From the NCBI GenBank assembly GCA_027030245.1, contig JALVFE010000036.1:1-58062 (forward strand): 58,062 bases of DNA, given 5' to 3'. The notes beneath the pieces were generated by a model that worked only from the letters and a program-made list of their open reading frames with translations, searched no databases and was not told the DNA's origin. The position numbers and the translations under genes were made by a program. Shown here one piece after another: positions 23,685 to 33,014 of the stretch (within the stretch, counting starts at the first letter, position 1; every line of letters starts with the position of its first letter). Source of the DNA: Melioribacteraceae bacterium. Lineage in GTDB: Bacteria > Bacteroidota > Ignavibacteria > Ignavibacteriales > Melioribacteraceae.

Positions 23685-24830
23685 TTAGTATTTCCAAACA
23701 CCTTTGTTTTTCAATGTTTTTCTACTAATGATTAATTTTTGGATTTCACTTGTACCTTCGAAAATTCTTAATATTCGCGCATCCCTGTAAAAACGTTCGA
23801 TCGGCAATTCCCGTGAAAATCCCATACCGCCGTGAATTTGCAAGGCTTTATCGGCAACTTCGGATACACCTTCGGAGCAGAATAGTTTTACCATTGCCGC
23901 TTCTTCCGAGATATCTTTTCCCTCGTCATATTTTTCGGCAACCCGGTAAAGCATACTTTCCATTGCGTAAATTTTAGTGGACATTTCAGCCAGCATGAAT
24001 TGAATTGCCTGAAAGCTTGAAATAGGTTTACCGAATTGCTTGCGCTGGGTTGCATAATTGACCGAGAGTTGTAAAATTTCTTTGGCTCCGCCAACGCTGC
24101 AAGCTCCAATTCCTATTCTTCCCGAATCCAGCGTTTTCATGGCGGTTATAAAGCCTCTTCCGTTTTCGCCAATCATGTTTTCTTCCGGAATTTCAACATT
24201 ATCGAAATAAACGGCGTTGGTCCTGCTTCCTCTTATTCCCAATTTTTTCTCGTCCGGTCCGATATTAACACCGGGAAAATTTCTTTCGACCACAAACCCC
24301 GTAATCCCTTTATCTGTCCTTGCAAACACGGAAAATACATCGGCAATTGCTCCGTTTGTAATCCATATTTTTTCTCCGTTTAATATCCATTTCCCGTTTT
24401 TATATTCCGCTTTGGTTTGCAAGTTGAAAGCATCGGAGCCGGCTTCGGCTTCAGTTAATGCGAAAGCCGCAATTTTTTCTCCGGAAGTTAAAAGCGGCAA
24501 ATATTTCATTTTCAATTCTTCGGAACCTCCGATGTAAATTGCGTTAGCGCCGATTGACTGGTGCGCTCCGATTAATGCAGCAGTTGATCCGCAAGCTTTG
24601 GTTACTTCTTCCTGCGCAACGCAAAAACCGACTTCACCAAAACCTCCGCCGCCGTATTTTTCGGGGAAGGCTGTGCCGAGAAGACCGACTTCGCCAAGTT
24701 TTTTTATTAATTTTTCCGGAATATTTTCTTCTCTGTCAATTTGAACTGCTAAAGGTCTTATTTCCTTATCCGCAAATTCTTTCGCCAAATTTCTCAATAA
24801 TTGAATTTCTTCGGAATGTAAGATTTTCAT
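23685..24830 (-). CDS. Acyl-CoA dehydrogenase
   Basis: A flavoprotein that introduces the alpha-beta double bond into acyl-CoA. The 381-residue protein has AFALTEAEAGSDAFNLQTKA (signature 1), the FAD/ETF region KIWITNGAIADVFSVFAR, QIHGGMGFSRELPIERFYRD, and the C-terminal RILRIFEGTSEIQKLIISR containing the catalytic glutamate (in the short/medium-chain position). Size and motifs fit a short- or branched-chain enzyme. The nearby MCC-beta-like carboxyltransferase and MeaB suggest branched-chain amino-acid or odd-chain breakdown; the exact substrate is inferred from context only. Confidence 0.92.
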   Translation of the reverse strand: MKILHSEEIQLLRNLAKEFADKEIRPLAVQIDREENIPEKLIKKLGEVGLLGTAFPEKYGGGGFGEVGFCVAQEEVTKACGSTAALIGAHQSIGANAIYIGGSEELKMKYLPLLTSGEKIAAFALTEAEAGSDAFNLQTKAEYKNGKWILNGEKIWITNGAIADVFSVFARTDKGITGFVVERNFPGVNIGPDEKKLGIRGSRTNAVYFDNVEIPEENMIGENGRGFITAMKTLDSGRIGIGACSVGGAKEILQLSVNYATQRKQFGKPISSFQAIQFMLAEMSTKIYAMESMLYRVAEKYDEGKDISEEAAMVKLFCSEGVSEVADKALQIHGGMGFSRELPIERFYRDARILRIFEGTSEIQKLIISRKTLKNKGVWKY

Positions 24831-24941
24831 AAGTAAAAAGATTTAATTGTTATTTAGTTTATTAATAATATACAAAATGAAATTAACAATGCGCAACAAT
24901 TGTGAAAGGAATTAATCAAGAAAATTGTAAATACATGATAT

Positions 24942-26597
24942 TTAAGTTTGAATAACACCTACGTTAAATTTAGGCATATCCGGATTATTGTTCGCCACTT
25001 CTATTGCCTTGGAGATATATTCCCGGGTTTGTGCCGGATCTATAATTTCGTCTATCCATAATCTTGCCGCTGCATAAAGGGCGCTGCTTTTTTCTTCGTA
25101 AGATTTTGTAATTTCCTCGAGCAATTGTTTCTGTTGCTCTTCAGTGAATTCCTTACCGCTTTTCTTCATTTGCTTCAGTTTTATATCAAGCAATACGTTG
25201 CTGGCTTGAGCTCCGCCCATAACGGAAATTTTCATGTTGGGGTAACCGTAAATAAATCTGGGATCGTAGGCTTTCCCGCACATCGCATAGTTTCCCGCTC
25301 CGAAGCTGTTACCGACTATAATAGTTATTTTAGGAACAACGGAATTTGCAACGGCATTTACCATTTTGGCTCCGTCTTTAATAATACCGCCGTGCTCGGC
25401 TTTTGTGCCAACCATAAAACCTGTTACATCTTGAAGAAAAACGAGCGGAATTTTTCTCTGGTTGCAATTCATAATAAATCTTGCGGCTTTATCGGCACTG
25501 TCCGAATATATTACGCCGCCGATTTGCATTTCGCCGTTTTCGGTTTTAACAATCTTTCTTTGGTTTGCTACAATTCCAACCGCCCATCCGTCTATCCGCG
25601 CATAGGCTGTAATTACAGTTTTGCCGTAACCGGCTTTGTATTCGTCTATTTCCGAATTATCTACGATGCGGGCTAACAATTCGTATGTATCGTATTGCCC
25701 CAAAGTATCTTCGGGAAGAAGTCCGTATATTTCTTTCGGATCGTAAAACGGCGGTTTGCTTTCAATTCTGTTAAATCCGGCTTTCGGTCTTTCACCGAAT
25801 TTTTCGGTAAGGCTTCTGATTGTAGAAAGGCATTGGTCGTCATCTTTCATAATGTAATCGGTAACGCCGGAAATATTGGTTTGAACACGAGCTCCGCCCA
25901 AACTTTCGTTGTCTGTTTCTTCGCCGATAGCAGCTTTAACAAGATGAGCTCCGGCAAGGAACACCGAACCTTCTCCTTCAACAATCAGAGCTTCGTCGCT
26001 CATTATCGGCAAATATGCACCTCCCGCAACGCATGGTCCCATTATTGCCGCTATTTGTGGAATTCCCATGGCGGACATTTTCGCGTTATTCCGGAATATT
26101 CTTCCAAAGTGTTCTTTATCGGGGAATATCTCATCTTGCAATGGTAGAAAAACACCGGCGCTATCCACCAAATAAATTATGGGAAGTTTATTTTCCATTG
26201 CTATTTCTTGTGCACGCAAATTCTTTTTTCCGGTAATGGGGAACCAAGCTCCGGCTTTGACCGTTGCATCGTTTGCAACAATAACAAAATCCTTTCCGTG
26301 TATTTTACCAATTCCGTAAACGGTTCCGCCGCCGGGAGCGCCGCCGTATTCTTTGTACATGTCGTGTGCGCAAAATGTATTCAGCTCAACGAACTTCGAG
26401 TTTTCGTCTATTAACTTTGCAATTCTTTCTCGGGCGGTGAGTTTTCCTTTTTTATGCTGGCGCTCAATAGCTTTTTCACCGCCGCCCAATTCGGTTTTCG
26501 CACGTATTGCATTCAGTTTGCGAACGAGATTTTTATAGTAATCTTCTCTTTGTAAAAAGGTTTTATTTTCCCGTATGTTCGAACCAATTTTTTTCAT
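24942..26597 (-). CDS. Acyl-CoA carboxylase beta subunit, methylcrotonyl-CoA carboxylase-like
   Basis: The carboxyltransferase subunit of a biotin-dependent acyl-CoA carboxylase. The 551-residue protein has GGAPGGGTVYGIGKIHGKD in the N-terminal crotonase-like half. It also has the MCC-type segment LVDSAGVFLPLQDEIFPD followed by EHFGRIFRNNAKMSAMGIPQ and GGARVQTNISGVTD. These features favour 3-methylcrotonyl-CoA carboxylase over propionyl-CoA carboxylase. No biotin carboxylase/biotin carrier gene is in the window, so the alpha subunit must be encoded elsewhere. It lies 20 bp after meaB on the same strand. Confidence 0.88.
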   Translation of the reverse strand: MKKIGSNIRENKTFLQREDYYKNLVRKLNAIRAKTELGGGEKAIERQHKKGKLTARERIAKLIDENSKFVELNTFCAHDMYKEYGGAPGGGTVYGIGKIHGKDFVIVANDATVKAGAWFPITGKKNLRAQEIAMENKLPIIYLVDSAGVFLPLQDEIFPDKEHFGRIFRNNAKMSAMGIPQIAAIMGPCVAGGAYLPIMSDEALIVEGEGSVFLAGAHLVKAAIGEETDNESLGGARVQTNISGVTDYIMKDDDQCLSTIRSLTEKFGERPKAGFNRIESKPPFYDPKEIYGLLPEDTLGQYDTYELLARIVDNSEIDEYKAGYGKTVITAYARIDGWAVGIVANQRKIVKTENGEMQIGGVIYSDSADKAARFIMNCNQRKIPLVFLQDVTGFMVGTKAEHGGIIKDGAKMVNAVANSVVPKITIIVGNSFGAGNYAMCGKAYDPRFIYGYPNMKISVMGGAQASNVLLDIKLKQMKKSGKEFTEEQQKQLLEEITKSYEEKSSALYAAARLWIDEIIDPAQTREYISKAIEVANNNPDMPKFNVGVIQT

Positions 26598-26617
26598 CGT
26601 TAATTACCAACCTGCAT

Positions 26618-27568
26618 TTATTGATTTTTATAATCCGCAACTATTTCTTCCGCTAATTTGTAAGGGGAAATTTCCCCTTTAACGATATTTGACAATTTAT
26701 TTTGTAATTGATTAATTCGTTCTTCCGACCAAACATCATCCCGCAAAGCTTTTTCTACAATTTCCTTTACTCTTATTGCCGAATTCTTTTTCCTGTTCTC
26801 AAGGAATTTTCCGGATTCTTGCAAGAACCGTTTATGTTTTTCAATTTGTTCCGCGATTTTATCTATAGCCTTGTTTTCGGAAGCGACGGCTTGAATAATA
26901 GGCGGCATCCAAGTTTCCGCATCATGGTCTCGCAGCATTAAAATTGTTTCCAAAGCAAGCTTGGCAGAATCGGCGCCGGGTCTGTCGCTTTTGTTTAGTA
27001 CGAAAAAATCTGCAATTTCCATTAATCCTGCTTTCATGGCTTGAATGGAATCGCCGGACTCCGGAACTAAAACAACCATTGTGGTATCGGCGGCTTGTGC
27101 AATATCCAATTCCGATTGACCGACACCAACGGTTTCAAAAATTATGTAATCGTAACCCGCGGCATCCAAAACGTCCGCCGCATCAATCGATTTTTTACTT
27201 AGTCCGCCAAGGCTTCCTCTTGTTGCCATACTTCTTATGAACACGCCGGGGTCATTACCGATTTCGCTCATTCTTACTCGGTCGCCCAACAGAGCGCCGC
27301 CTGTAAACGGACTTGTTGGGTCAACCGCAATAATGCCAACGGTTTTACCTTGCCTCCGGTATAATTTTGTTAATTGATTTGTAAGTGTTGATTTACCCGC
27401 TCCCGGTGGTCCCGTTATTCCTATCCGGTAAGCATTTCCGGTTTTTTCAAACAGTGCTTTTAAAATCTCAACCGATTCCGAATTTCCTTCTTCAACTTTT
27501 GAAATTAACCGGGAAATAATTCTTTTGTTTTTTGTGCTTAGCTTGTCAATAACATCGGTAATTATCAT
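26618..27568 (-). CDS. meaB: Methylmalonyl-CoA mutase-associated GTPase MeaB
   Basis: MeaB is a G3E GTPase that guards and loads adenosylcobalamin on methylmalonyl-CoA mutase. The 316-residue protein has Walker A GPPGAGKST (residues 53-61), IAVDPTSPFTGGALLGDRVR (switch-like region), the Walker B/G3 area IIFETVGVGQSE, and the base-recognition motif NKSD. It is of family length. Its presence implies a B12-dependent methylmalonyl-CoA mutase elsewhere in the genome and agrees with propionyl-CoA or branched-chain metabolism encoded next door. Confidence 0.95.
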   Translation of the reverse strand: MIITDVIDKLSTKNKRIISRLISKVEEGNSESVEILKALFEKTGNAYRIGITGPPGAGKSTLTNQLTKLYRRQGKTVGIIAVDPTSPFTGGALLGDRVRMSEIGNDPGVFIRSMATRGSLGGLSKKSIDAADVLDAAGYDYIIFETVGVGQSELDIAQAADTTMVVLVPESGDSIQAMKAGLMEIADFFVLNKSDRPGADSAKLALETILMLRDHDAETWMPPIIQAVASENKAIDKIAEQIEKHKRFLQESGKFLENRKKNSAIRVKEIVEKALRDDVWSEERINQLQNKLSNIVKGEISPYKLAEEIVADYKNQ

Positions 27569-27569
27569 A

Positions 27570-28148
27570 TCAATATTTATACAAATTATTTTCGAATATA
27601 TAATTTTTTACTTTTTCCGGTACCAAATAGTTAATGGGTAAATTTTTTCTTACCTTCTCCCGTATATCGGAAGCCGAAATTTCAATTGTCGGGGAATCAA
27701 CGAAAATAGCGCGACCGAAATATTCGTTATACGAAGTTACTTTTTGTTCGAAGTATCTTTTCAATACTATTAACTTTGCAAACTTTAAGATGCCTTCGGG
27801 ATTTTTCCAAAGGTTAAAATTTAAAAGATTATCGAAACCGATTATCAATTCCATCTCATCATATTTTTTACTGAACTCAACCAGTGTGTCGTAGGTGTAG
27901 GAAATATCTTTTTTATTAATTTCGAAATCGGACACTTCGAAATAAGGAATATCCTGAACGGCTAACTTCACCATATTTAATCTGTGCTCAGGCGATGTAT
28001 AAGAAGTTGCGGTTTTATGCGGTGAAATAAAACACGGGACTAAAATAATTTTTTCCAGATTACGTTTTATGTAAACATCTTGTGCGGTTATTAAATGACC
28101 GTGGTGAATAGGATCGAACGATCCGCCGAAAATACCTATGGCAGCCAA
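27570..28148 (-). CDS. nadD: Nicotinate-nucleotide adenylyltransferase
   Basis: NadD makes deamido-NAD from nicotinate mononucleotide and ATP. The 192-residue protein has the nucleotidyltransferase signature FGGSFDPIHHGHL (residues 8-20) and the C-terminal SASDIREKVRK that matches the ISxTxIR phosphate-binding motif. The family length is about 190-215. Its stop is adjacent to the start of meaB, so both are cotranscribed. Confidence 0.93.
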   Translation of the reverse strand: MAAIGIFGGSFDPIHHGHLITAQDVYIKRNLEKIILVPCFISPHKTATSYTSPEHRLNMVKLAVQDIPYFEVSDFEINKKDISYTYDTLVEFSKKYDEMELIIGFDNLLNFNLWKNPEGILKFAKLIVLKRYFEQKVTSYNEYFGRAIFVDSPTIEISASDIREKVRKNLPINYLVPEKVKNYIFENNLYKY

Positions 28149-28174
28149 TGATTCTCCGTTTCAAATTTCATATT

Positions 28175-29101
28175 TCACATGCCTTTTAATTTTTCACGGT
28201 ATAAGGCAACGTCGCCCAAATATTTCATCTTGTCGGTCGATTCGCTATACCGTGCTTGATGTTTTCTGAAAGCAAGAATTATCGCATCCTTAACAAATTG
28301 CGACTCGAACAATTTTGTTTTGGCTTTTTTCCTGATTTTATTGTTCACGTAATTAACAAACGTTTCCGATAAATAATTTTGCTCAACCTCTTCGTTCAGT
28401 TCGGTCAAAATAATTCTTCTTTCATTAGATAGCGAAAATATAAAAATTAAAGCGAAAATAGTAATTGCAAAAATCATAAAAAGCGCCGAGAAGAAAATGC
28501 TTGCCCTAAGCGTTACGCTGATATTCCAGAAAGCATGTATGGAAACCGCAAAAACGTATCCTAAAAAGACGAACATTAATTTCCTTTTTTTGTAACTGAA
28601 TTTTGCAATAGCTATAAAAACTCCGAAAGTAGCCGTAGCAATGCAATGAACCAAGCCGGTAAAAACGGTACGCAAAGCAATTAGTGTGAATAATTGCTCC
28701 ATTGTATGCCCGTAAGAAATAAAATACATGAAGTTCTCGGTCATTCCAAACCCCAAACCGATGGCGCCGCCGTAAACGAGTCCGTCCGTTATGTTGTCGT
28801 ACGACCGGGTAAGTGCAGTAACGAACAGAAAAATTCCTTTGGTAAATTCTTCGATAAGTGGTGCGATTAATACGGTTTGAAATTCCATAACTCCTGAAGT
28901 TTGACCTTTTATCAAATAAAGCGGCACAGAGAGTATCATAGTTCCCAGAATTGCGAAAAATACGGCTCCCAACGCTCCCCACATAAAATGAGCCAGTACA
29001 AGCCCGAATGATTCCCGTTCGTATTTATCCAACCACCAAAGAATCAATAAATAAATAAACATCGGGATTATTGCCGAAAGTAGTGAAATTAAAATCAACA
29101 T
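28175..29101 (-). CDS. prsW: PrsW-family intramembrane metalloprotease
   Basis: PrsW proteases cleave membrane-bound regulators such as anti-sigma factors; other members of this CPBP/Abi superfamily have different roles. The 308-residue protein has about seven membrane segments in residues 1-220. The conserved motifs are PLIEEFTKGIFLF (glutamates at 84-85), LVHCIATATFG (histidine) and VSIHAFWN (histidine), giving the putative metal site. The C-terminal 85 residues are a soluble charged tail. No anti-sigma factor gene is adjacent, so the substrate is unknown. Confidence 0.9.
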   Translation of the reverse strand: MLILISLLSAIIPMFIYLLILWWLDKYERESFGLVLAHFMWGALGAVFFAILGTMILSVPLYLIKGQTSGVMEFQTVLIAPLIEEFTKGIFLFVTALTRSYDNITDGLVYGGAIGLGFGMTENFMYFISYGHTMEQLFTLIALRTVFTGLVHCIATATFGVFIAIAKFSYKKRKLMFVFLGYVFAVSIHAFWNISVTLRASIFFSALFMIFAITIFALIFIFSLSNERRIILTELNEEVEQNYLSETFVNYVNNKIRKKAKTKLFESQFVKDAIILAFRKHQARYSESTDKMKYLGDVALYREKLKGM

Positions 29102-29202
29102 GTATTATATTATAACTTGGTTTTTATTCAATATCTCTAATATTCTTCCGAAACTTCAATAAAGTTTACACAATATAGTGTTTTTCTTGTAATTAGGGTT
29201 TC

Positions 29203-29231
29203 TTGATTAAGAAAAAATCAATATTTATATT
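29203..29231 (+). promoter_or_regulatory. Candidate promoter for the yceD-rpmF-fab operon
   Basis: TTGATT (29203-29208) and TATATT (29226-29231) are separated by 17 bp and lie 29 bp before the start codon at 29260, in the gap between divergent genes. The match to a sigma-70 type promoter is good, but promoters of the Bacteroidota relatives differ (TTTG / TAnnTTTG), so the call is tentative. Confidence 0.35.
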
Positions 29232-29259
29232 TACCGACTAAATTTTATTTACTGTTACG

Positions 29260-29760
29260 ATGTTTATTAAATATACAAATTATAGTGATGGTATTCACGA
29301 TATTCGCTTAATAAAAAAATCAAGCGAAATCGGTTTGGAAAAACCATTCTGGGGCAACGTAATAGTAGAATGTAAAATGGATAAATCCGCTAGTCAGATT
29401 ATACTTGACTGCGAATTGGCTGTTCAAGGAAAATTTATATGCGACCGATGTAACGAGTTGTTCGATAGGGAATTGACAGCACATTTTCAGTTGACTTATT
29501 TATTTACAAAGTCACATAAAGTTTCGGATGAAGATAATGTTTTTTATTTGAGTCCCGATGTTGATAAATTGGTTATTACAAAAGATGTAAGGGATTACAG
29601 TTTGTTATCGATACCGATGAAAAACTTATGTTCGCCGGACTGTAAAGGTTTGTGCCCGCATTGCGGGACAAATTTAAATTATTCCCAATGTACGTGCGAG
29701 ATTGAAAGTGTAAATCCGGTTTGGGAACCGTTATTGAAAATTAAAAATAAATTAAACTAA
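29260..29760 (+). CDS. yceD: YceD/DUF177 family protein
   Basis: YceD proteins are encoded next to rpmF almost everywhere and are linked to 23S rRNA accumulation. The 166-residue protein has the DUF177 core (CELAVQGKFICDRCNELFDR at about 51-70) and the C-terminal cysteine-rich segment LCSPDCKGLCPHCGTNLN with CTCE, which probably binds zinc. Length is typical. It is 18 bp from rpmF and starts the lipid/ribosome gene cluster. Confidence 0.9.
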   Translation: MFIKYTNYSDGIHDIRLIKKSSEIGLEKPFWGNVIVECKMDKSASQIILDCELAVQGKFICDRCNELFDRELTAHFQLTYLFTKSHKVSDEDNVFYLSPDVDKLVITKDVRDYSLLSIPMKNLCSPDCKGLCPHCGTNLNYSQCTCEIESVNPVWEPLLKIKNKLN

Positions 29761-29778
29761 CTTATTTAGGAAGTAAAA

Positions 29779-29958
29779 ATGGCACATCCGAAAAGAAAAA
29801 TATCGAAAAGTAGAAGAGATAAAAGAAGAACTCACTACAAAGCTACTTTGCCAAGCCTGAGCCACTGTTCCAATTGCGGTGAATTGAAACTAAATCACCG
29901 TGCTTGCCCAAATTGCGGTTATTACGCAGGCAGATCGATGTTTGTCCCCGAAAGCTAA
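29779..29958 (+). CDS. rpmF: Ribosomal protein bL32
   Basis: The 59-codon frame starts [17 protein letters not shown] and contains the zinc-ribbon cysteines HCSNCGELK and [10 protein letters not shown], ending in VPES and TAA at 29956-29958. This is a complete bL32 of normal length, of the zinc-binding (C+) type. It is a component of the 50S subunit. Its neighbours yceD and plsX are the conserved partners. Confidence 0.97.
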   Translation: MAHPKRKISKSRRDKRRTHYKATLPSLSHCSNCGELKLNHRACPNCGYYAGRSMFVPES

Positions 29959-29968
29959 GTTCAATGAA

Positions 29969-31000
29969 ATGAACAAAGTCAATAATAACAATTGTATAAT
30001 AGCAATCGATGCAATGGGGGGTGATTTCGCACCCCTCAATGCAATTGTAGGCGCTATAGATGCATTAAGGGAAAATAACGACTTCGAATTGCTTCTCGTC
30101 GGTAAGAAAGACGAAATAATGAAAGTATTGGATAAAGAAAAATTGGATTTTCCGGAAGAGAATATAGTGCACGCAAGCGAAGTAATTGGAATGAAAGATA
30201 CACCGACAACCGCATTGAAGCAAAAACGGGATTCTTCGATTGTTGTCGGAGCCAATTTGGTTAAGGAGAAAAAAGCGCATGCATTTGTAAGCGCAGGTAA
30301 TACCGGAGCAATGATGGCGGCATCGACATTAATTATGGGAAGGATTCCGGGAGTCGGTCGTCCAACAATAGGTGCGACATTACCCACGGCTAAAGGAAAT
30401 TTTTGCACGGTTTACGATGTTGGAGCCAGTGTTGATTCCAAACCTCAGCATTTGTTCGAATACGGAATTATGGGAAGTATCTATGCAAAGGAAATTTTTG
30501 GAATTCCGAACCCTACAATCGGTTTGCTGAACGTGGGAGAAGAAGAATCCAAAGGAAACAAAGTAGCTCAAGCCGCGATGGAATTATTTAAAAACAGCGA
30601 TTTGAATTTTATCGGTAATGTTGAAGGAAGGGATATTCTTGCCGGAACCGCAGATATTGTTGTTTGTGATGGTTTCGTGGGAAATATCATTCTTAAATTT
30701 GCAGAAAGTATTATCGGATTGCTTAAAGCCAAATTCAAAAATTATGCGGAAAGTTCTTTTGCAAATAAATTGAAGGTAGGCATGGCAAAAGGGACACTTA
30801 AAGCCGTTTTGGAAGACATGGACTACCAAAAATACGGCGGCGTTCCGCTTTTAGGTGTTAATGGAATAAGCATAATCGGACACGGTTCAAGTTCAACGTT
30901 GGCAATTAAAAACATGGTATTGCGGGCAAAAGAAATGTTCGATAAAAATTTAATCAAAAAAATTGAGGACTCGGTAAAGCATTATGAAAACAAAACATAA
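29969..31000 (+). CDS. plsX: Phosphate acyltransferase PlsX
   Basis: PlsX converts acyl-ACP to acyl-phosphate for phospholipid synthesis. The 343-residue protein has IIAIDAMGGDFAPLNAIVGA at the N-terminus, SAGNTGAMMAASTLIMGRI in the middle, and YGGVPLLGVNGISIIGHG near the C-terminus, all typical of the family. I use the ATG at 29969, since the earlier in-frame ATG at 29900 lies inside rpmF. It overlaps fabH by 17 bp. Confidence 0.95.
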   Translation: MNKVNNNNCIIAIDAMGGDFAPLNAIVGAIDALRENNDFELLLVGKKDEIMKVLDKEKLDFPEENIVHASEVIGMKDTPTTALKQKRDSSIVVGANLVKEKKAHAFVSAGNTGAMMAASTLIMGRIPGVGRPTIGATLPTAKGNFCTVYDVGASVDSKPQHLFEYGIMGSIYAKEIFGIPNPTIGLLNVGEEESKGNKVAQAAMELFKNSDLNFIGNVEGRDILAGTADIVVCDGFVGNIILKFAESIIGLLKAKFKNYAESSFANKLKVGMAKGTLKAVLEDMDYQKYGGVPLLGVNGISIIGHGSSSTLAIKNMVLRAKEMFDKNLIKKIEDSVKHYENKT

Positions 31001-31994
31001 GAGATTGTTAAATGCCGTTATTACCGGCACGGGAATGTATGTTCCGGAAAAAGTATTGGACAACAAATATTTTGAAACTATTGTCGATACAACGGACGAA
31101 TGGATTAAAACTAGAACCGGAATTGAAGAAAGAAGAATTTTGGAAAACGGCGCTACCAGCGATATGGCTACCAAAGCTGTGGAAGATTTACTTCAAAATA
31201 CCGGAACAAACCCAGAAGATATAGACGCCATTATTGTTGCAACGGTTACACCCGATATGTTTTTTCCAGCAACGGCTTGTCTTGTTCAAGACAATATTGG
31301 AGCAAAAAAAGCTTGGGGTTTCGATCTTTCCGCTGCTTGCTCCGGTTTTCTTTATGCCTTACAAACCGGCGCGGGTTTAATCGAAGGAGGACAATTCAAA
31401 AAAGTTGTAGTTGTCGGTGCAGATAAAATGAGTTCAATTGTTGATTACACCGACCGGAAAACTTGTATTCTTTTTGGCGACGGCGCTGCTGCGGTTTTAA
31501 TAGAACCCACAGAAGATTTGAATTATGGTATTCACGATTCGATTCTTGTTTGCGACGGCTCCGGAAGAGATAAATTATACATGGAAGGCGGCGGAAGTTT
31601 GAATCCTCCCACTCACGAAACAGTTGATAAAAAAATGCACTACCTATTCCAAGACGGTAAAGCGGTTTTCAAAGTTGCCGTGCAACAAATGGCCGACGTA
31701 TCGGCGGAAATATTGGAGAAAAACGGATTAACCGGAGACGATATTGCTTACCTCGTTCCGCATCAGGCAAATTTGAGAATTATCGACGCAACCGCAAGAA
31801 GAATGGGGATTTCATCCGATAAAGTGATGATTAATATCCAAAAATACGGAAATACAACCGCGGCAACAATTCCTCTGTGTTTAGCTGAATATCACAAAGA
31901 TGGAAAACTTAAAAAAGGGGATAAGCTTGTTTTAGCTGCTTTCGGCGGAGGTTATACGTTTGGATCTATGCTTCTTACATGGGGAATTGATTAA
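30984..31994 (+). CDS. fabH: Beta-ketoacyl-ACP synthase III
   Basis: FabH condenses acetyl-CoA (or branched acyl-CoA) with malonyl-ACP to start fatty-acid synthesis. The 336-residue protein has the Cys-His-Asn triad: DLSAACSGFLYAL with Cys119, the His in VPHQANLRI, and the Asn in KYGNTTAAT. The C-terminal GGGYTFGSMLL is also typical. It is coupled to plsX before it and fabD after it (1-bp overlap). Confidence 0.96.
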   Translation: MKTKHKRLLNAVITGTGMYVPEKVLDNKYFETIVDTTDEWIKTRTGIEERRILENGATSDMATKAVEDLLQNTGTNPEDIDAIIVATVTPDMFFPATACLVQDNIGAKKAWGFDLSAACSGFLYALQTGAGLIEGGQFKKVVVVGADKMSSIVDYTDRKTCILFGDGAAAVLIEPTEDLNYGIHDSILVCDGSGRDKLYMEGGGSLNPPTHETVDKKMHYLFQDGKAVFKVAVQQMADVSAEILEKNGLTGDDIAYLVPHQANLRIIDATARRMGISSDKVMINIQKYGNTTAATIPLCLAEYHKDGKLKKGDKLVLAAFGGGYTFGSMLLTWGID

Positions 31995-32923
31995 TGGGTA
32001 AACGCGCGGTTCTTTTTCCCGGACAAGGTTCCCAATACGTAGGAATGGCTTCCGATTTCCGGCAGAATTCCAATGTCGCAAAAGAAATTTTGGAACAGTC
32101 TGAAGACATTCTCGGATTTAAGATTTCCGACATAATGTTTAACGGACCGAAAGAGGAATTACAACAGACCCAAATTACACAACCTGCAATTTTTATCCAC
32201 AGCAGTATAATTTGGAAGATATTAAATAATTTAAATTTAGCGGAAGGATTTGCCGGACATTCCCTTGGGGAATATACTGCCGTTATGGCTGCGAATTCGC
32301 TTTCATTTGAAGAAGCATTAATGCTCGTTAAAAATCGAGGCGAAGCAATGGCCGGAGCCGGAAAAATTCAACCCGGAACAATGGCGGCGGTAATCGGATT
32401 GCAAAAGGAGACGGTGGAAGAAATTTGTAATCAAGCTTCTTCCGAAGGAATTGTTACCCCGGCAAATTTTAATTCACCCGGACAAATTGTAATTTCCGGA
32501 AGTTTGGAAGGTGTGCGTAAAGCAGTTGAGCTGAGTAAAGAAGCAGGCGCTAAGTTAGCCCGCTTACTGCCGGTTAGCGGTGCGTTTCATTCACCATTGA
32601 TGGAAAGTGCACAAGAAAAATTGCTTGAAGCACTTAACTCGGTTAACTTTAAAGATGCGGAAGTTCCTATATTTGCTAATGTTTCCGCTTCTCCTGTAAA
32701 ATCAGGTGAAGAAATAAAAAATCTTTTAATCAAACAATTATACTCACCGGTTTTGTGGGAAGAAACAATAAAAAATATGATTGCAGACGGGTTTACCGAT
32801 TTTGTGGAAATCGGTCCCGGAAAAGTTTTACAAGGTTTGGTTAAACGGATTGACAGAACGGTTAATATAACGGGCATCGATAAATTTGAGGATCTCGAAG
32901 CATTTCTGCATGTAAATTCTTGA
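31994..32923 (+). CDS. fabD: Malonyl-CoA:ACP transacylase
   Basis: FabD loads malonyl groups on acyl carrier protein. The 309-residue protein has LFPGQGSQYVGM at the N-terminus, the active-site GHSLGEYTA with Ser90, the histidine in SGAFHSPLM, and FVEIGPGKVLQGLVKR near the end. All catalytic elements are present and length is normal. It sits between fabH and fabG. Confidence 0.96.
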   Translation: MGKRAVLFPGQGSQYVGMASDFRQNSNVAKEILEQSEDILGFKISDIMFNGPKEELQQTQITQPAIFIHSSIIWKILNNLNLAEGFAGHSLGEYTAVMAANSLSFEEALMLVKNRGEAMAGAGKIQPGTMAAVIGLQKETVEEICNQASSEGIVTPANFNSPGQIVISGSLEGVRKAVELSKEAGAKLARLLPVSGAFHSPLMESAQEKLLEALNSVNFKDAEVPIFANVSASPVKSGEEIKNLLIKQLYSPVLWEETIKNMIADGFTDFVEIGPGKVLQGLVKRIDRTVNITGIDKFEDLEAFLHVNS

Positions 32924-33014
32924 AAATCAAAATTTATATGATAGTGGAATTATAATACATTTAATAGTATATTTTTCGTCAAAATTGATATTAAGTTTAA
33001 TAAAGGTTTGAAAA

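Noticed and set aside
29900-29968. N-terminal extension of PlsX
   Set aside because: The extended frame overlaps the complete rpmF gene in another frame, and the family N-terminus begins just after the ATG at 29969.
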